Source: Rhodoblastus sp963710275 (GTDB lineage: Bacteria > Pseudomonadota > Alphaproteobacteria > Rhizobiales > Beijerinckiaceae). From it: a stretch of 64,000 nucleotides of DNA. Under the pieces are notes generated by a model. The model did no database searches, was not told where the DNA came from, and was given only the letters and a program-made list of their open reading frames with translations. Shown here in pieces: positions 38,936 to 47,361 of the stretch. Both the position numbers and the translations under genes were made by a program. Location of the stretch: positions 598,058-662,057 of the forward strand of contig CAVPZS010000012.1 in NCBI GenBank assembly GCA_963710275.1, written 5' to 3'. How positions within the stretch are numbered: position 1 is the stretch's first letter; each line of letters begins with the position of its first letter.

Positions 38936-40369
38936 GTGAGCACGCGCTTAATTCATCTTATTAATCCCAAGACGGATTCGCTGACGACCCGCCCGATTTA
39001 TTTCAATCGCGCGCTCTATTCGCCGCTGGCGGGATTGCTGGCTGTCGCGGCCTGCATTCCAAGAGACCAGTATGAAGTCGTGCTCACCGACGAGAACATC
39101 GAGACCATCGACTTCGACCTGAAGGCCGATCTGGTCGGGATTTCGGCGATGACGAGCTATGTCAATCGCGGCTACGAGATCGCCGACGCCTTTCGCGCCA
39201 AGGGAATTCCGGTCGTCATGGGCGGCGTCCACCCGAGCTTCATGTCCTCTGAAGCCCTGACCCATTGCGACGCGGTCGTCGTCGGCGAGGCCGAGCTGGT
39301 CATGGGCAAGCTGCTCGCGGACCTGCGCCAGGGGTCCATGCGCGGTCTCTACAAGTCCTCGAAACTTCATTCCATGGTCGGCATGGCGATGCCGCGCTAC
39401 GACCTGCTGAAGAAGCATCGCTATGTGAACAAGACCTTCGTTCAGACCTCGCGGGGTTGCCATACCGGCTGCACCTTCTGCGCCGAACCGCTGATGAACG
39501 GGCTGAAGTTCCGCTATCGCCCGGTGGATGAGGTGATCGCCGAAATGGAAGCCTGCGGATCGCGCACGATCTCGATCAATGACGCCGATTTCTTCGGCAC
39601 GCCGGATCGTCCGAAAGAGGTCATGCGCGCCATGAAGGGACGCGGTTTCCACTGGCAGGCGGGCGTGACGTCGAAACTGGCCGAAGACGACCGCATGCTG
39701 GAGCTCGCCGCCGAAAGCGGTTGCACCATGCTCAGCATCGGCTTCGAATCCATTTCGCGCGACACGCTGAAAAGCGTGCACAAGATGGTGAACCAGCCGG
39801 ACCATTTCGCCGGCCTGGTCGAAAAGATCCATTCCTACGGGATTTCCGTGTTCGGCCTGTTCATGTTCGGCTTCGACGGCGACGACCCCGCCGTTTTCAG
39901 GAACACCGTCGATTTCAACATCAAGGCGGGCTACGACGCCTGCGCCTATTCGGCGCTCACGCCCTATCCGGGAACCCTTACCTGGTACGAGATGAAAAAG
40001 GCGGGCCGCATCGTCTCCTTCGACTGGACCATGTACGATCAGGGCCATGTGGTGTTTTCACCCGCGCAGATGGAGCCGGATCAGCTGCGCCTCGGGCTCG
40101 ACGGCGCCTACAGGGGCTTCTATTCGACAAGCTCCATCGCCCGCCGCTTTCCGTGGACCGGCAAGAGGAGCCTGGCGCAATGGATGGTTTACAACCTGTT
40201 CATGCGCAAGGCGTCGCGGACCGAGCATATCGACTCCATCGCGCCGGCGACCCCCGAGCCGACACTGGCGCCCCATCCGCCGATCCTGCCCATCAAGCGC
40301 GAATGGCGCCAGGCGGTGCTGGAGGCGCTGGAGCCTGAAAACTCCGTGACCGAAACGGCCGCCGAGTGA
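38936..40369 (+). CDS. Cobalamin-binding radical SAM protein
   Basis: This 477-residue enzyme has an N-terminal B12-binding domain (about 1-150, with LVGISAMTSYVNRGYEIADAF and VVMGGVHPSFM) and a radical SAM domain with the cluster cysteines C175, C179 and C182 in CHTGCTFC. These are followed by the barrel motifs SINDADFFGTP and LSIGFESIS. Members of this family methylate or rearrange unactivated carbons or phosphinates, often in natural-product, lipid or cofactor pathways. The GTG at 38936, with AGGGAGA upstream, is preferred to the ATG at 38867, which lacks a good site. It lies 124 bases after the His/Met-rich gene in the same orientation. Confidence 0.88.
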   Translation: MSTRLIHLINPKTDSLTTRPIYFNRALYSPLAGLLAVAACIPRDQYEVVLTDENIETIDFDLKADLVGISAMTSYVNRGYEIADAFRAKGIPVVMGGVHPSFMSSEALTHCDAVVVGEAELVMGKLLADLRQGSMRGLYKSSKLHSMVGMAMPRYDLLKKHRYVNKTFVQTSRGCHTGCTFCAEPLMNGLKFRYRPVDEVIAEMEACGSRTISINDADFFGTPDRPKEVMRAMKGRGFHWQAGVTSKLAEDDRMLELAAESGCTMLSIGFESISRDTLKSVHKMVNQPDHFAGLVEKIHSYGISVFGLFMFGFDGDDPAVFRNTVDFNIKAGYDACAYSALTPYPGTLTWYEMKKAGRIVSFDWTMYDQGHVVFSPAQMEPDQLRLGLDGAYRGFYSTSSIARRFPWTGKRSLAQWMVYNLFMRKASRTEHIDSIAPATPEPTLAPHPPILPIKREWRQAVLEALEPENSVTETAAE

Positions 40370-40745
40370 GGCTCAACTCTTTCGCCGCGGCTAAAACGAC
40401 CATATCGGCCGCCGCCGCCAGGAGGGTCGCGGAGACGATCAGCGACAGATGGACCCCGGGCACGAAGTCGCGGGTATGACCGGCGAGCGCGCCGAACAGG
40501 GCGACCCCGAGCACGCTGCCGGTCTGCCGAGCTGCGTTGAGGACGCCGGCGGCGACGCCCGCGCGCGCCTTCTCGACGCTCGCCAGCAACGCCGCCGTCA
40601 GCGGCGGAACCAGCAGGCGATCCGCGCGGCCAGAAGATTGACCGGCAGGCTCATCGCGGCAAGCGTCAGCCGCGCGGTGGCGGAGCCATTCAACGGCGCG
40701 TCCTGAGGCGGCGCGTCCTGCGCCGGCGGCTTCTTCGTTCCCGGG
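40293..40745 (-). pseudogene. Remnant of a DHA2-type MFS drug transporter
   Basis: Only the C-terminal end of a 14-TM drug/H+ antiporter survives: PPLTAALLASVEKARAGVAAG and ARQTGSVLGVALFGALAG, then a last TM (LIVSATLLAAAADMVVLAAA). Upstream pieces are out of frame (for example LPVNLLAARI), and no start is left. The normal protein would be about 480 residues, so over 70% is gone. The end overlaps the radical SAM gene by 77 bases in antisense. Confidence 0.72.
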
Positions 40746-40928
40746 TCAACTCTGATGTGGCCCAAGCATTTCCTTCAGCGCCGCTTCGACCCGTCGCCAG
40801 CTCCTGGCGTCTTCGGATTTGCCCTGTTTCTCCAGGATGTTCGCCTTTTGAGCCGCTTCCGCGACGGCCTTGGCGCCATGCGCTTCATGCAATCGCCGGG
40901 CGCAATCGTGAATGTCCACTTCGTTCAT
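40746..40928 (-). CDS. Small hypothetical protein, 60 residues
   Basis: A helical protein (MNEVDIHDCARRLHEAHGAKAVAEAAQKANILEKQG would be the start; shown in part only as MNEVDIHDCARRL) that ends in VEAALKEMLGPHQS. Proteins of this style are common as unnamed alphaproteobacterial ORFs. The ATG at 40928 with nearby GGAG-like bases is preferred to a longer frame from 40976. It lies between two gene remnants, so it may be a survivor of the same rearranged zone. Confidence 0.55.
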   Translation of the reverse strand: MNEVDIHDCARRLHEAHGAKAVAEAAQKANILEKQGKSEDARSWRRVEAALKEMLGPHQS

Positions 40929-40974
40929 TTCCCGCGCTCCTCCTGGCTGGCGCTCCCCGGGCCGGGGTCGGTCC

Positions 40975-41510
40975 AACCCATGGGAGCCCCGGTGGTTCCA
41001 TCATCAGGACGTGTGTGGCGACACGGTCGTCACGATCAGCAGTCCCGGCGTCCCAAACGACTCCATTACGCTCGCCACGAATTCTGGAATGCAGACGTAG
41101 AATGTAGCGGCGGCTCGACGCTCAATTCGAACGGCTATTCCGTCGGTATCTATGGTTCGGGCGCGTCGCAGGCGACCGCCCAGATCGGTGGCGCCATAAC
41201 CGGTCCCGGCGCCGGCCTGGCCCTGGACACGACAGGATTTTGTCCGGGACGGGCAATATCGCCGTGACTGGCGCCGGCTCCATGACTTTGACCGGCGGCG
41301 TGGCTGTCGAATTGCTGACCTATGCTGGAAAATTTGTTCTCAACGGCCTTGAGGGCGGCGTCACCGGCCAGACCTACGAGGTGCTGACCTACAAGCTTCG
41401 GCGGACTCGGCCGCTTGAGCGTGAACAGGTTCGAAGAAATCCAGGGCGGCCACGCGGGTCGATCTCAGCTTTGATCAAGCGTATCTGGGACGGTATCCAG
41501 GCGGGGTAGG
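40975..41510 (+). pseudogene. Fragments of a glycine/serine-rich surface protein
   Basis: Pieces of one coding sequence lie in three frames: VTISSPGVPNDSITLATNSG (about 41028-41090), then STLNSNGYSVGIYGSGASQ and QIGGAITGPGAGLALDTTG (about 41115-41240), then GTGNIAVTGAGSMTLTGG and GQTYEVLTYK (about 41246-41395). The composition resembles autotransporter or filamentous surface proteins. No start, signal peptide or translocator domain remains. The stretch from about 41400 to the TetR stop shows nothing else. Confidence 0.55.
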
Positions 41511-41520
41511 GTAGATTGGC

Positions 41521-42144
41521 TCACGAGGGGCGAGGCGCTACACCGCGTGTCAGGATGGTCACCATCTCGATGGCAATCTCCGCAGGCGTTTTAGGTCCGC
41601 TTGGATCGTGCCAGCGAGCCGGCCAGTTGAGGGCTCCGGCCAGTGTGAAGGCGATCATCTTGGGATCGCCCGGGGCAATGGAGCCATCCGTAATCCCTTC
41701 CTCGATGAGGTTGCGCATGGCGCGGTCAATCTGGCTTTTCAGGGAGCGGAAGGTTTTGGCGCTCTCTGTGGAGAGGGCCTCATCGCCGGTGCGGATCACG
41801 CAACGACCGAAATCGTCCATGTTGATCTCGGCATAACGCCGCAGGAACGCCTGCAGGCGAGCGAGCCCGTTGCCGGAGGCGGCGCGACAACGATCCGCGG
41901 CTTCCAGGACTTGTTCAAGTCCAAATTTTACGCACTCAAGCAGAACCTGGTCCTTGTTGCCAAGGTAGTGGTAAATCGTTGGCTTTGTGACTCCGAGGCG
42001 CGTGGCCACATCATCCAGTGACGTCGCGTGAAACCCGCGTTCATTGAAAAGTTGCGTCGCGGCGCGCATTACGGTGAAGCGTTTTTCTTCGCGATCTCTC
42101 TGCTTTTGTTCCGCGGTCTTGAAGGGAGATTCCGATGCGCTCAC
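41521..42144 (-). CDS. TetR-family transcriptional regulator
   Basis: A 207-residue repressor with the N-terminal TetR helix-turn-helix (VMRAATQLFNERGFHATSLDDVATRLGVTKPTIYHYLGNK, quoted only in part here as GVTKPTIYHYLGNK) and a ligand domain of the FadR/acyl-CoA-type class. The GTG at 42144 is chosen because an ATG at 42225 would put the near-palindromic site at 42203-42220 inside the coding region. The ribosome site for the GTG is weak, so the start is uncertain. It is divergent from the SDR-led catabolic operon and probably represses it until an acyl-CoA ligand is present. Confidence 0.85.
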   Translation of the reverse strand: MSASESPFKTAEQKQRDREEKRFTVMRAATQLFNERGFHATSLDDVATRLGVTKPTIYHYLGNKDQVLLECVKFGLEQVLEAADRCRAASGNGLARLQAFLRRYAEINMDDFGRCVIRTGDEALSTESAKTFRSLKSQIDRAMRNLIEEGITDGSIAPGDPKMIAFTLAGALNWPARWHDPSGPKTPAEIAIEMVTILTRGVAPRPS

Positions 42145-42202
42145 GCCTGCCGTCCTGATTTCGGTCCATGCGCCTGTTGACAGATTGCCGGACCCCACCT
42201 CA

Positions 42203-42220
42203 ATATACCGGAGAGTAAAT
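42203..42220. promoter_or_regulatory. Candidate TetR operator
   Basis: ATATAC-CGGAGA-GTAAAT has 6-bp arms with one mismatch and lies between the divergent TetR and SDR genes. Its TTAC-N6-GT core is shared with the site at 54639-54654 beside the second TetR gene. This is a by-eye match only. Confidence 0.4.
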
Positions 42221-42362
42221 AGCATTCCAATAAGTATCAGCTTCGCTGTTGCAGAATGCGCTGCGCATCCATTCCGGGTGGCGCGCCCGACGCAGCGGAG
42301 CCGCCGATGGAATGGCAAATTTCGCCGGCCAAAAGGCATGAGCGGAGCAGCGGGGAGGAAAC

Positions 42363-43124
42363 ATGCAGATCAAGGATATCGGCGCCATCGTGACCGGCGG
42401 CGCTTCGGGGCTCGGGGGCGCGACCGCTGAACGCCTGGCGAAGGCCGGCGCCAAAGTCGTCATTTTCGATCGCAACGCCGAGCTTGCGGCGGCCCATGCG
42501 AAGGCCATCGGCGGCCACGCGATCGCCGTGGACGTGACCGACGAAGAGGCCGTCGCCTCTGCGATCGACAAGGCGGATGGATTGGTCGGCAAGGCGCGCA
42601 TCCTCGTGAACTGCGCCGGAATCGGTCCGCCGGCCAAGGTCATCGACCGCAACGGCAATGTGCTGCCTCTGGCCGAGTTCAAGAAGATCATCGAGGTCAA
42701 CCTGATCGGCACGTTCAACGTGCTGTCGAAGTTCGTCGGGCGTCTCCACGCGGCGGATGTGGGCGGCGAAGAGCGCGGCGTCATCGTGAATACGGCTTCG
42801 GTCGCGGCTTTCGACGGCCAGATTGGCCAGGCGGCTTATGCTGCGTCGAAAAGCGGCATCGTGGGCATGACCCTGCCGCTCGCCCGTGAATTCGCTCGCT
42901 ACGGCATCCGCGTGGCGACGATTGCGCCGGGCATATTCCTGACTCCGCTGCTCGCGACGCTTCCGGCGGACGTGCAGGCTTCCCTCGGCGCGCAGGTTCC
43001 GTTCCCGAGCCGGCTCGGCCAGCCCGATGAATTCGCGCAGCTGGTCGAGGCCATTGTCACCAATCCCATGCTGAACGGCGAAGTCATTCGTCTCGACGGC
43101 GCCATCCGGATGTCTCCCAAATGA
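42363..43124 (+). CDS. SDR-family 3-hydroxyacyl-CoA dehydrogenase (HSD17B10-like)
   Basis: This 253-residue short-chain dehydrogenase has the cofactor motif TGGASGLGGATAERL, an NCAGIG active-site loop, the catalytic tyrosine/lysine pair YAASKSG and the TLPLAREFARYGIRV segment. It matches the type II 3-hydroxyacyl-CoA or 2-methyl-3-hydroxybutyryl-CoA dehydrogenase group, which oxidises straight, branched or steroid hydroxyacyl-CoAs. It has a good ribosome site (GGGGAGGAAAC). Its stop overlaps the next start as ATGA, so it is the first gene of a coupled operon running to 48900. Confidence 0.88.
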   Translation: MQIKDIGAIVTGGASGLGGATAERLAKAGAKVVIFDRNAELAAAHAKAIGGHAIAVDVTDEEAVASAIDKADGLVGKARILVNCAGIGPPAKVIDRNGNVLPLAEFKKIIEVNLIGTFNVLSKFVGRLHAADVGGEERGVIVNTASVAAFDGQIGQAAYAASKSGIVGMTLPLAREFARYGIRVATIAPGIFLTPLLATLPADVQASLGAQVPFPSRLGQPDEFAQLVEAIVTNPMLNGEVIRLDGAIRMSPK

Positions 43125-44296
43125 GCGAAGTTTCCTCCGAAGAAGCCGCAGAGATTGCGGCGCGCGTCGAGCGCTTCGTCCGTAGCGTCGTCGCGCCTTT
43201 CGAAAAGGATCCGCGCCGGGATCATCACGATTGCCCGACCGACGCGCTTGTCGCCGAATTGCGCGAAAAGGCGCGCGAGGCCGGCCTGCTCACGCCGCAT
43301 ATCCTGGCAGACGGCAGCCATCTCACGCATCGCCAGACGGCGCAGGTGCTGAGGCGCACGGGATTGTCTCCGTTGGGACCGCTGGCCTGCAATACGGCGG
43401 CGCCCGACGAGGGCAACATGTATCTGCTGCACAAGGTGGGAAGCCCCGAGATCAAGGAGCGCTTCCTAACCCCTCTGATCGAGGGACGCGCCCGTTCGGC
43501 TTTCTTCATGACCGAACCCGCGGCGGAGGGCGGGGCCGGCTCCGACCCCTCGATGATGATGACGACATGCCGGCAGGACGGCAACCACTGGGTGATCAAC
43601 GGCCGCAAGGCCTTCATCACCGGGGCCGCAGGAGCCTCCATCGGCATCGTCATGGCGAAATCCGAAGACGGCGCCTGCATGTTCCTGGTGGACCTGCCGG
43701 ATCCCGCGGTGCGCATCGAGCGGGTTCCAAACACCATTGACAGCTCGATGTCGGGCGGCCACGCGGTTATTGCGATCGAAAATCTGCGCGTGCCCGCGGA
43801 CCAGATGCTGGGGCGATCGGGCGAGGGATTCAAATATGCGCAAGTGCGTCTGGCCCCGGCGCGTCTGACCCATTGCATGCGTTGGCTCGGCGCATGTATC
43901 CGCGCCAATGAAATCGCGATCGATTACGCCAATCGCCGGCAGGCCTTCGGCAAGCCGATCATCGAGCATGAGGGCGTAGGCTTCATGCTGGCGGAAAACA
44001 TGATCGACCTCAAGCAGTCGGAGCTGATCATCGACTGGTGCGCCGACGTCCTCGATACCGGTTCGCAGGCCGTCACGGAAAGCTCCATGGCCAAGGTCGC
44101 GGTCAGCGAAGCGCTGATGCGCGTCGCCGACCGCTGCGTTCAGGTGATGGGCGGAACGGGCGTCACCTCCGACACCATCGTCGAGCAGGTATTCCGCGAA
44201 GTGCGGGCTTTCCGGATCTATGACGGTCCCACCGAGGTTCACAAATGGTCGTTGGCCAAGAAGATCCGGCGCGACTGGAAGGCGGCCCATGCATGA
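43121..44296 (+). CDS. Acyl-CoA dehydrogenase
   Basis: This 391-residue FAD enzyme introduces the alpha-beta double bond into an acyl-CoA. It contains the ACAD FAD/substrate block TEPAAEGGAGSDPSMM, the AFGKPIIEHEGV helix, QVMGGTGVTSDT and the C-terminal catalytic-glutamate region YDGPTEVHKW. This last motif and the neighbouring phosphotransferase-like gene match the ACAD10/11 type, which acts on longer or 4-hydroxy acyl chains. It is coupled to both neighbours through 4-base overlaps. Confidence 0.92.
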   Translation: MSEVSSEEAAEIAARVERFVRSVVAPFEKDPRRDHHDCPTDALVAELREKAREAGLLTPHILADGSHLTHRQTAQVLRRTGLSPLGPLACNTAAPDEGNMYLLHKVGSPEIKERFLTPLIEGRARSAFFMTEPAAEGGAGSDPSMMMTTCRQDGNHWVINGRKAFITGAAGASIGIVMAKSEDGACMFLVDLPDPAVRIERVPNTIDSSMSGGHAVIAIENLRVPADQMLGRSGEGFKYAQVRLAPARLTHCMRWLGACIRANEIAIDYANRRQAFGKPIIEHEGVGFMLAENMIDLKQSELIIDWCADVLDTGSQAVTESSMAKVAVSEALMRVADRCVQVMGGTGVTSDTIVEQVFREVRAFRIYDGPTEVHKWSLAKKIRRDWKAAHA

Positions 44297-45360
44297 GCGC
44301 GCCTGGTCAGGCCGCCAATGCCGGGACATCGGAGGCGCATGCGGCGCATCGCTTCGATGAGACACGGCTCGCGCTCTGGATGGCCGAGCATGTCGATGGC
44401 TTCGCGGGTCCGCTCACCGTGTCCCGGTTCAAGGGCGGCCAGTCGAACCCGACTTACAAGCTTGCCACGGCGCGCGCCAACTACGTGCTGCGGCGCAAGC
44501 CCGCAGGCGAGGTCTTGCCGGGCGCCCACGCTGTGGATCGAGAGGCGCGGGTGCAGGCGGCGCTCGGCGGCGTGGGCTTTCCAGTCGCGCGCGTCCATTG
44601 CCATTGCGCCGACGAGCAAGTGATCGGCAGCGAATTCTACGTGATGGAGCTGGTGGAGGGGCGCATTTTCTGGGATGCCGCCTTTCCAGACGTTCCACGG
44701 AGCGAGCGGCCCCGTTACTTCCAGGCCATGAATGAGACCCTGGCCGCTCTCCACCGGATCGATCCCGTCGCTTGCGGCCTCGGCGACTACGGCAAGCCCG
44801 GGAATTATTTCGCCCGGCAGATTGCGCGCTGGTCCCGGCAATACCAGGCGGATGAGGCGGCTGGACGGGATGGGCGCATGGACGAACTCGTGGCCTCCTT
44901 GCCTGGCCTCATTCCGGCGGGCGAAGAAACGGCGATCGTCCACGGGGATTTCCGATGCGACAACCTGATTTTTCACCCGACTGAGCCGCGCATCCTCGCC
45001 GTCCTGGACTGGGAGCTCTCAACCCTGGGACATCCCCTTGCTGATTTCGCCTACCACGCCATCATGTACCGGACGCCCCCGGACATTGTCGCGGGTCTCG
45101 CCGGCGCCGATCTCGCCGCGTTGAACATCCCGACCGAGGCGGACTATGTCGCCGCCTATTGCCGGTCCGGCGGGCGCGCCGGCATTCCCAACTGGGACTT
45201 CTACATCGCGTTCAACTTCTTCCGGCTCGCCGCCATTTTCCACGGCATCAAGGGGCGGGTTTTGCGCGGCACGGCCTCATCCTCTCACGCGCGCGAACGC
45301 GCCGAAAGTTTTTCGACCCTCGCAGGCTTGGCGCATACCGCGCTGGAGGCGTGCCGATGA
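44293..45360 (+). CDS. ACAD10/11-type phosphotransferase-like protein (APH family)
   Basis: A 355-residue kinase-like protein of the aminoglycoside phosphotransferase fold. It shows RFKGGQSNPTYKL (nucleotide loop), VLRRKPAGEVLPGAH with the ATP-binding lysine, HGDFRCDNLIF (catalytic loop) and VLDWELSTLGHPLADF (metal-binding DWE). In mammals the matching ACAD10/11 kinase domain phosphorylates 4-hydroxyacyl-CoAs so the dehydrogenase can eliminate phosphate. This pairing with an ACAD therefore suggests a gamma-hydroxy acid route, although that link is inference. Overlaps of 4 bases on both sides indicate tight coupling. Confidence 0.87.
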   Translation: MSAPGQAANAGTSEAHAAHRFDETRLALWMAEHVDGFAGPLTVSRFKGGQSNPTYKLATARANYVLRRKPAGEVLPGAHAVDREARVQAALGGVGFPVARVHCHCADEQVIGSEFYVMELVEGRIFWDAAFPDVPRSERPRYFQAMNETLAALHRIDPVACGLGDYGKPGNYFARQIARWSRQYQADEAAGRDGRMDELVASLPGLIPAGEETAIVHGDFRCDNLIFHPTEPRILAVLDWELSTLGHPLADFAYHAIMYRTPPDIVAGLAGADLAALNIPTEADYVAAYCRSGGRAGIPNWDFYIAFNFFRLAAIFHGIKGRVLRGTASSSHARERAESFSTLAGLAHTALEACR

Positions 45361-46148
45361 CAGAGAACCTGAACTTCGTCGTTGATGGCGCCGTCGCGAC
45401 GTTGACGCTCGACAGGCCGGCGTTCGGCAACACCATCGACCTTCCGCTCGCCAGGGCGCTGCTCGAAGCCGCGATCCGCTGCGACCAGGACGAGGCGATC
45501 CGCTGCGTCGTGCTGACCGGCAGCGGCAAATTATTCTGCGGCGGCGGCGACATCAGCTGCTTTGCCGCGGCCGGCGAGCGCATGCCCCATTTTCTCAGCG
45601 AGCTCGCCGGCACTTTGCATATGGCGGTGTCGCGCCTGATGCGAATGGCGAAGCCGCTGTTGGTCCTGGTGAATGGCCCCGCGGCGGGGGCCGGTTTCAG
45701 CCTCGCGCTGTCCGGCGACGTGGTGCTTGCCGCGCGCTCCGCCCATTTTACCGCCGCTTATGGCGGCGTTGGCCTCTCCCCGGACGGAGGCATGTCCTGG
45801 TTGCTGCCGCGCCTCGTTGGCCTCAGGAAGGCGCAGGAGATCATCCTCACCAACCGGCGCATCGGCGCCGAGGAGGCGGAACGGATCGGCGTGATCACGC
45901 GCGTTGTGGACGACGACGCCTTGGCCGCGGAGGGCGCCGCCCAGGCCGGGCGGCTTGCCGCCTCCGCCACCGGCGCCATTGGCGCGGCGCGCGCTCTGCT
46001 TGCCGACAGTTTCGGCGCCGCGCTCGAGCAGCAGCTCGAACGGGAGGCGCGCAGCATCGCGGCCGCCTCCCGGTCCGCTGAATGCAGCGAAGGCGTCGCG
46101 GCCTTTCTCGAAAGACGCAAACCGAATTTCAAAGCGAAGGAAGCCTGA
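45357..46148 (+). CDS. Enoyl-CoA hydratase/isomerase family protein
   Basis: This 263-residue crotonase-fold protein has the oxyanion-hole segments SGKLFCGGGDISCF and GPAAGAGFSLALSGDVVLA. The next segment carries FTAAYGGVGLSPDGG, with a glycine-rich loop and Asp in place of the usual second catalytic Glu, a pattern seen in isomerase or PaaG-type members. The role is hydration or isomerisation of an unsaturated acyl-CoA in the operon. It starts within the stop of the preceding gene (ATGA). Confidence 0.88.
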   Translation: MTENLNFVVDGAVATLTLDRPAFGNTIDLPLARALLEAAIRCDQDEAIRCVVLTGSGKLFCGGGDISCFAAAGERMPHFLSELAGTLHMAVSRLMRMAKPLLVLVNGPAAGAGFSLALSGDVVLAARSAHFTAAYGGVGLSPDGGMSWLLPRLVGLRKAQEIILTNRRIGAEEAERIGVITRVVDDDALAAEGAAQAGRLAASATGAIGAARALLADSFGAALEQQLEREARSIAAASRSAECSEGVAAFLERRKPNFKAKEA

Positions 46149-46150
46149 CC

Positions 46151-47311
46151 ATGGCCGAAGCTTACATCGTAGACGCGCTCCGCACCGCAGGCGGGCGCCG
46201 GAACGGAAAACTCGCCGGGTGGCATCCGGCAGACATGGGCGGGGCCGTGCTCGACGCCCTCGTTGCGCGAAGCGGAATCGATCCCGCGAGCATCGAAGAC
46301 GTGATCGTTGGATGCGTGACCCAGGCGGGCGAACAGGCTTTCGCCTTCGGGCGCAATGTGGTGCTTGCCTCTTCGCTGCCGGAAACCGTGCCCGCGGTCA
46401 CCATCGACCGGCAGTGCGGCAGCTCGCAACAGGCGGTGCAGTTCGCCGCCCAGGCCGTGATGTCAGGCGTCCAGGACGTGGTCATCGCAGCGGGCGTGGA
46501 GAGCATGACCCGCGTCCCCATGTTCTCCAATATTTCCCTCCACGAAAAGCAGGGCATTGGCAAAGGCCCGCTGAGCGACAAGATCCGCGCGCGCTATGGC
46601 GTCTCCGCCTTCAGCCAGTTCGAAGGCGCGGAAATGATCGCCAGAAAATATGGTTTCGACCGCGAACAGCTCGACGCCTTTGCTTTGGAGAGCCACCGCC
46701 GCGCGGCTGCGGCGACGCGCGCGGGGGCTTTCCAGAAAGAAATCGCGCCGCTGGCCGTGGAAGGCGGGGTACACGCGACCGACGAGGGCATTCGCTATGA
46801 CGCTACCCTGGACTCCATCGCGTCGGTGAAATTGCTCAGGGAAGGGGGCGTGATTTCCGCGGCCAACGCCAGCCAGATCTGCGATGGCGCTTCGGCGGCG
46901 CTGGTTGTGAATGAAGCGGCGCTGAAACGTCACAACCTCACGCCCATTGCGCGCATCGTGAACATGACGGTGACCGCAGGCGACCCGGTGATCATGCTGG
47001 AAGAACCGATCAACGCCACGAGAAAGGCTCTCGCCAAGGCGGGCCTCTCCATCTCCGACATCGACCTCTACGAGGTGAACGAAGCCTTTGCGCCGGTTCC
47101 CCTGGCTTGGCTCAAGGCGATCGGCGCCGACCCCGAGAAGCTCAATGTGAACGGCGGCGCCATCGCGCTGGGCCACCCGCTCGGCGCTTCCGGCACAAAG
47201 CTGATGGCGACCCTGATCCACGCGCTCAAGGCGAGGGGCAAGCGCTACGGCCTTCAGACGATGTGCGAGGGCGGCGGCGTCGCCAACGTCACCATCCTGG
47301 AGGCGCTGTAA
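46151..47311 (+). CDS. Thiolase (acetyl-CoA acyltransferase)
   Basis: A 386-residue thiolase that cleaves 3-ketoacyl-CoA with CoA. The nucleophilic cysteine lies in TIDRQCGSSQQAVQFA, the catalytic histidine in NGGAIALGHPLGASG and the second cysteine in MCEGGGVANVT. All three are present. It completes a beta-oxidation cycle with the upstream dehydrogenases and hydratase. It begins 2 bases after the hydratase stop. The substrate range is unknown. Confidence 0.94.
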   Translation: MAEAYIVDALRTAGGRRNGKLAGWHPADMGGAVLDALVARSGIDPASIEDVIVGCVTQAGEQAFAFGRNVVLASSLPETVPAVTIDRQCGSSQQAVQFAAQAVMSGVQDVVIAAGVESMTRVPMFSNISLHEKQGIGKGPLSDKIRARYGVSAFSQFEGAEMIARKYGFDREQLDAFALESHRRAAAATRAGAFQKEIAPLAVEGGVHATDEGIRYDATLDSIASVKLLREGGVISAANASQICDGASAALVVNEAALKRHNLTPIARIVNMTVTAGDPVIMLEEPINATRKALAKAGLSISDIDLYEVNEAFAPVPLAWLKAIGADPEKLNVNGGAIALGHPLGASGTKLMATLIHALKARGKRYGLQTMCEGGGVANVTILEAL

Positions 47312-47361
47312 CCGGTCTTGATGACGCTGCGCCGTCGATAAAATGGATTGCGGGAAAGACC

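Noticed and set aside
38653..38943. A minus-strand frame with its own His/Met run
   Set aside because: CAT and ATG are reverse complements, so a His/Met tract on one strand creates one on the other. Only the plus-strand frame has a ribosome site and signal peptide.
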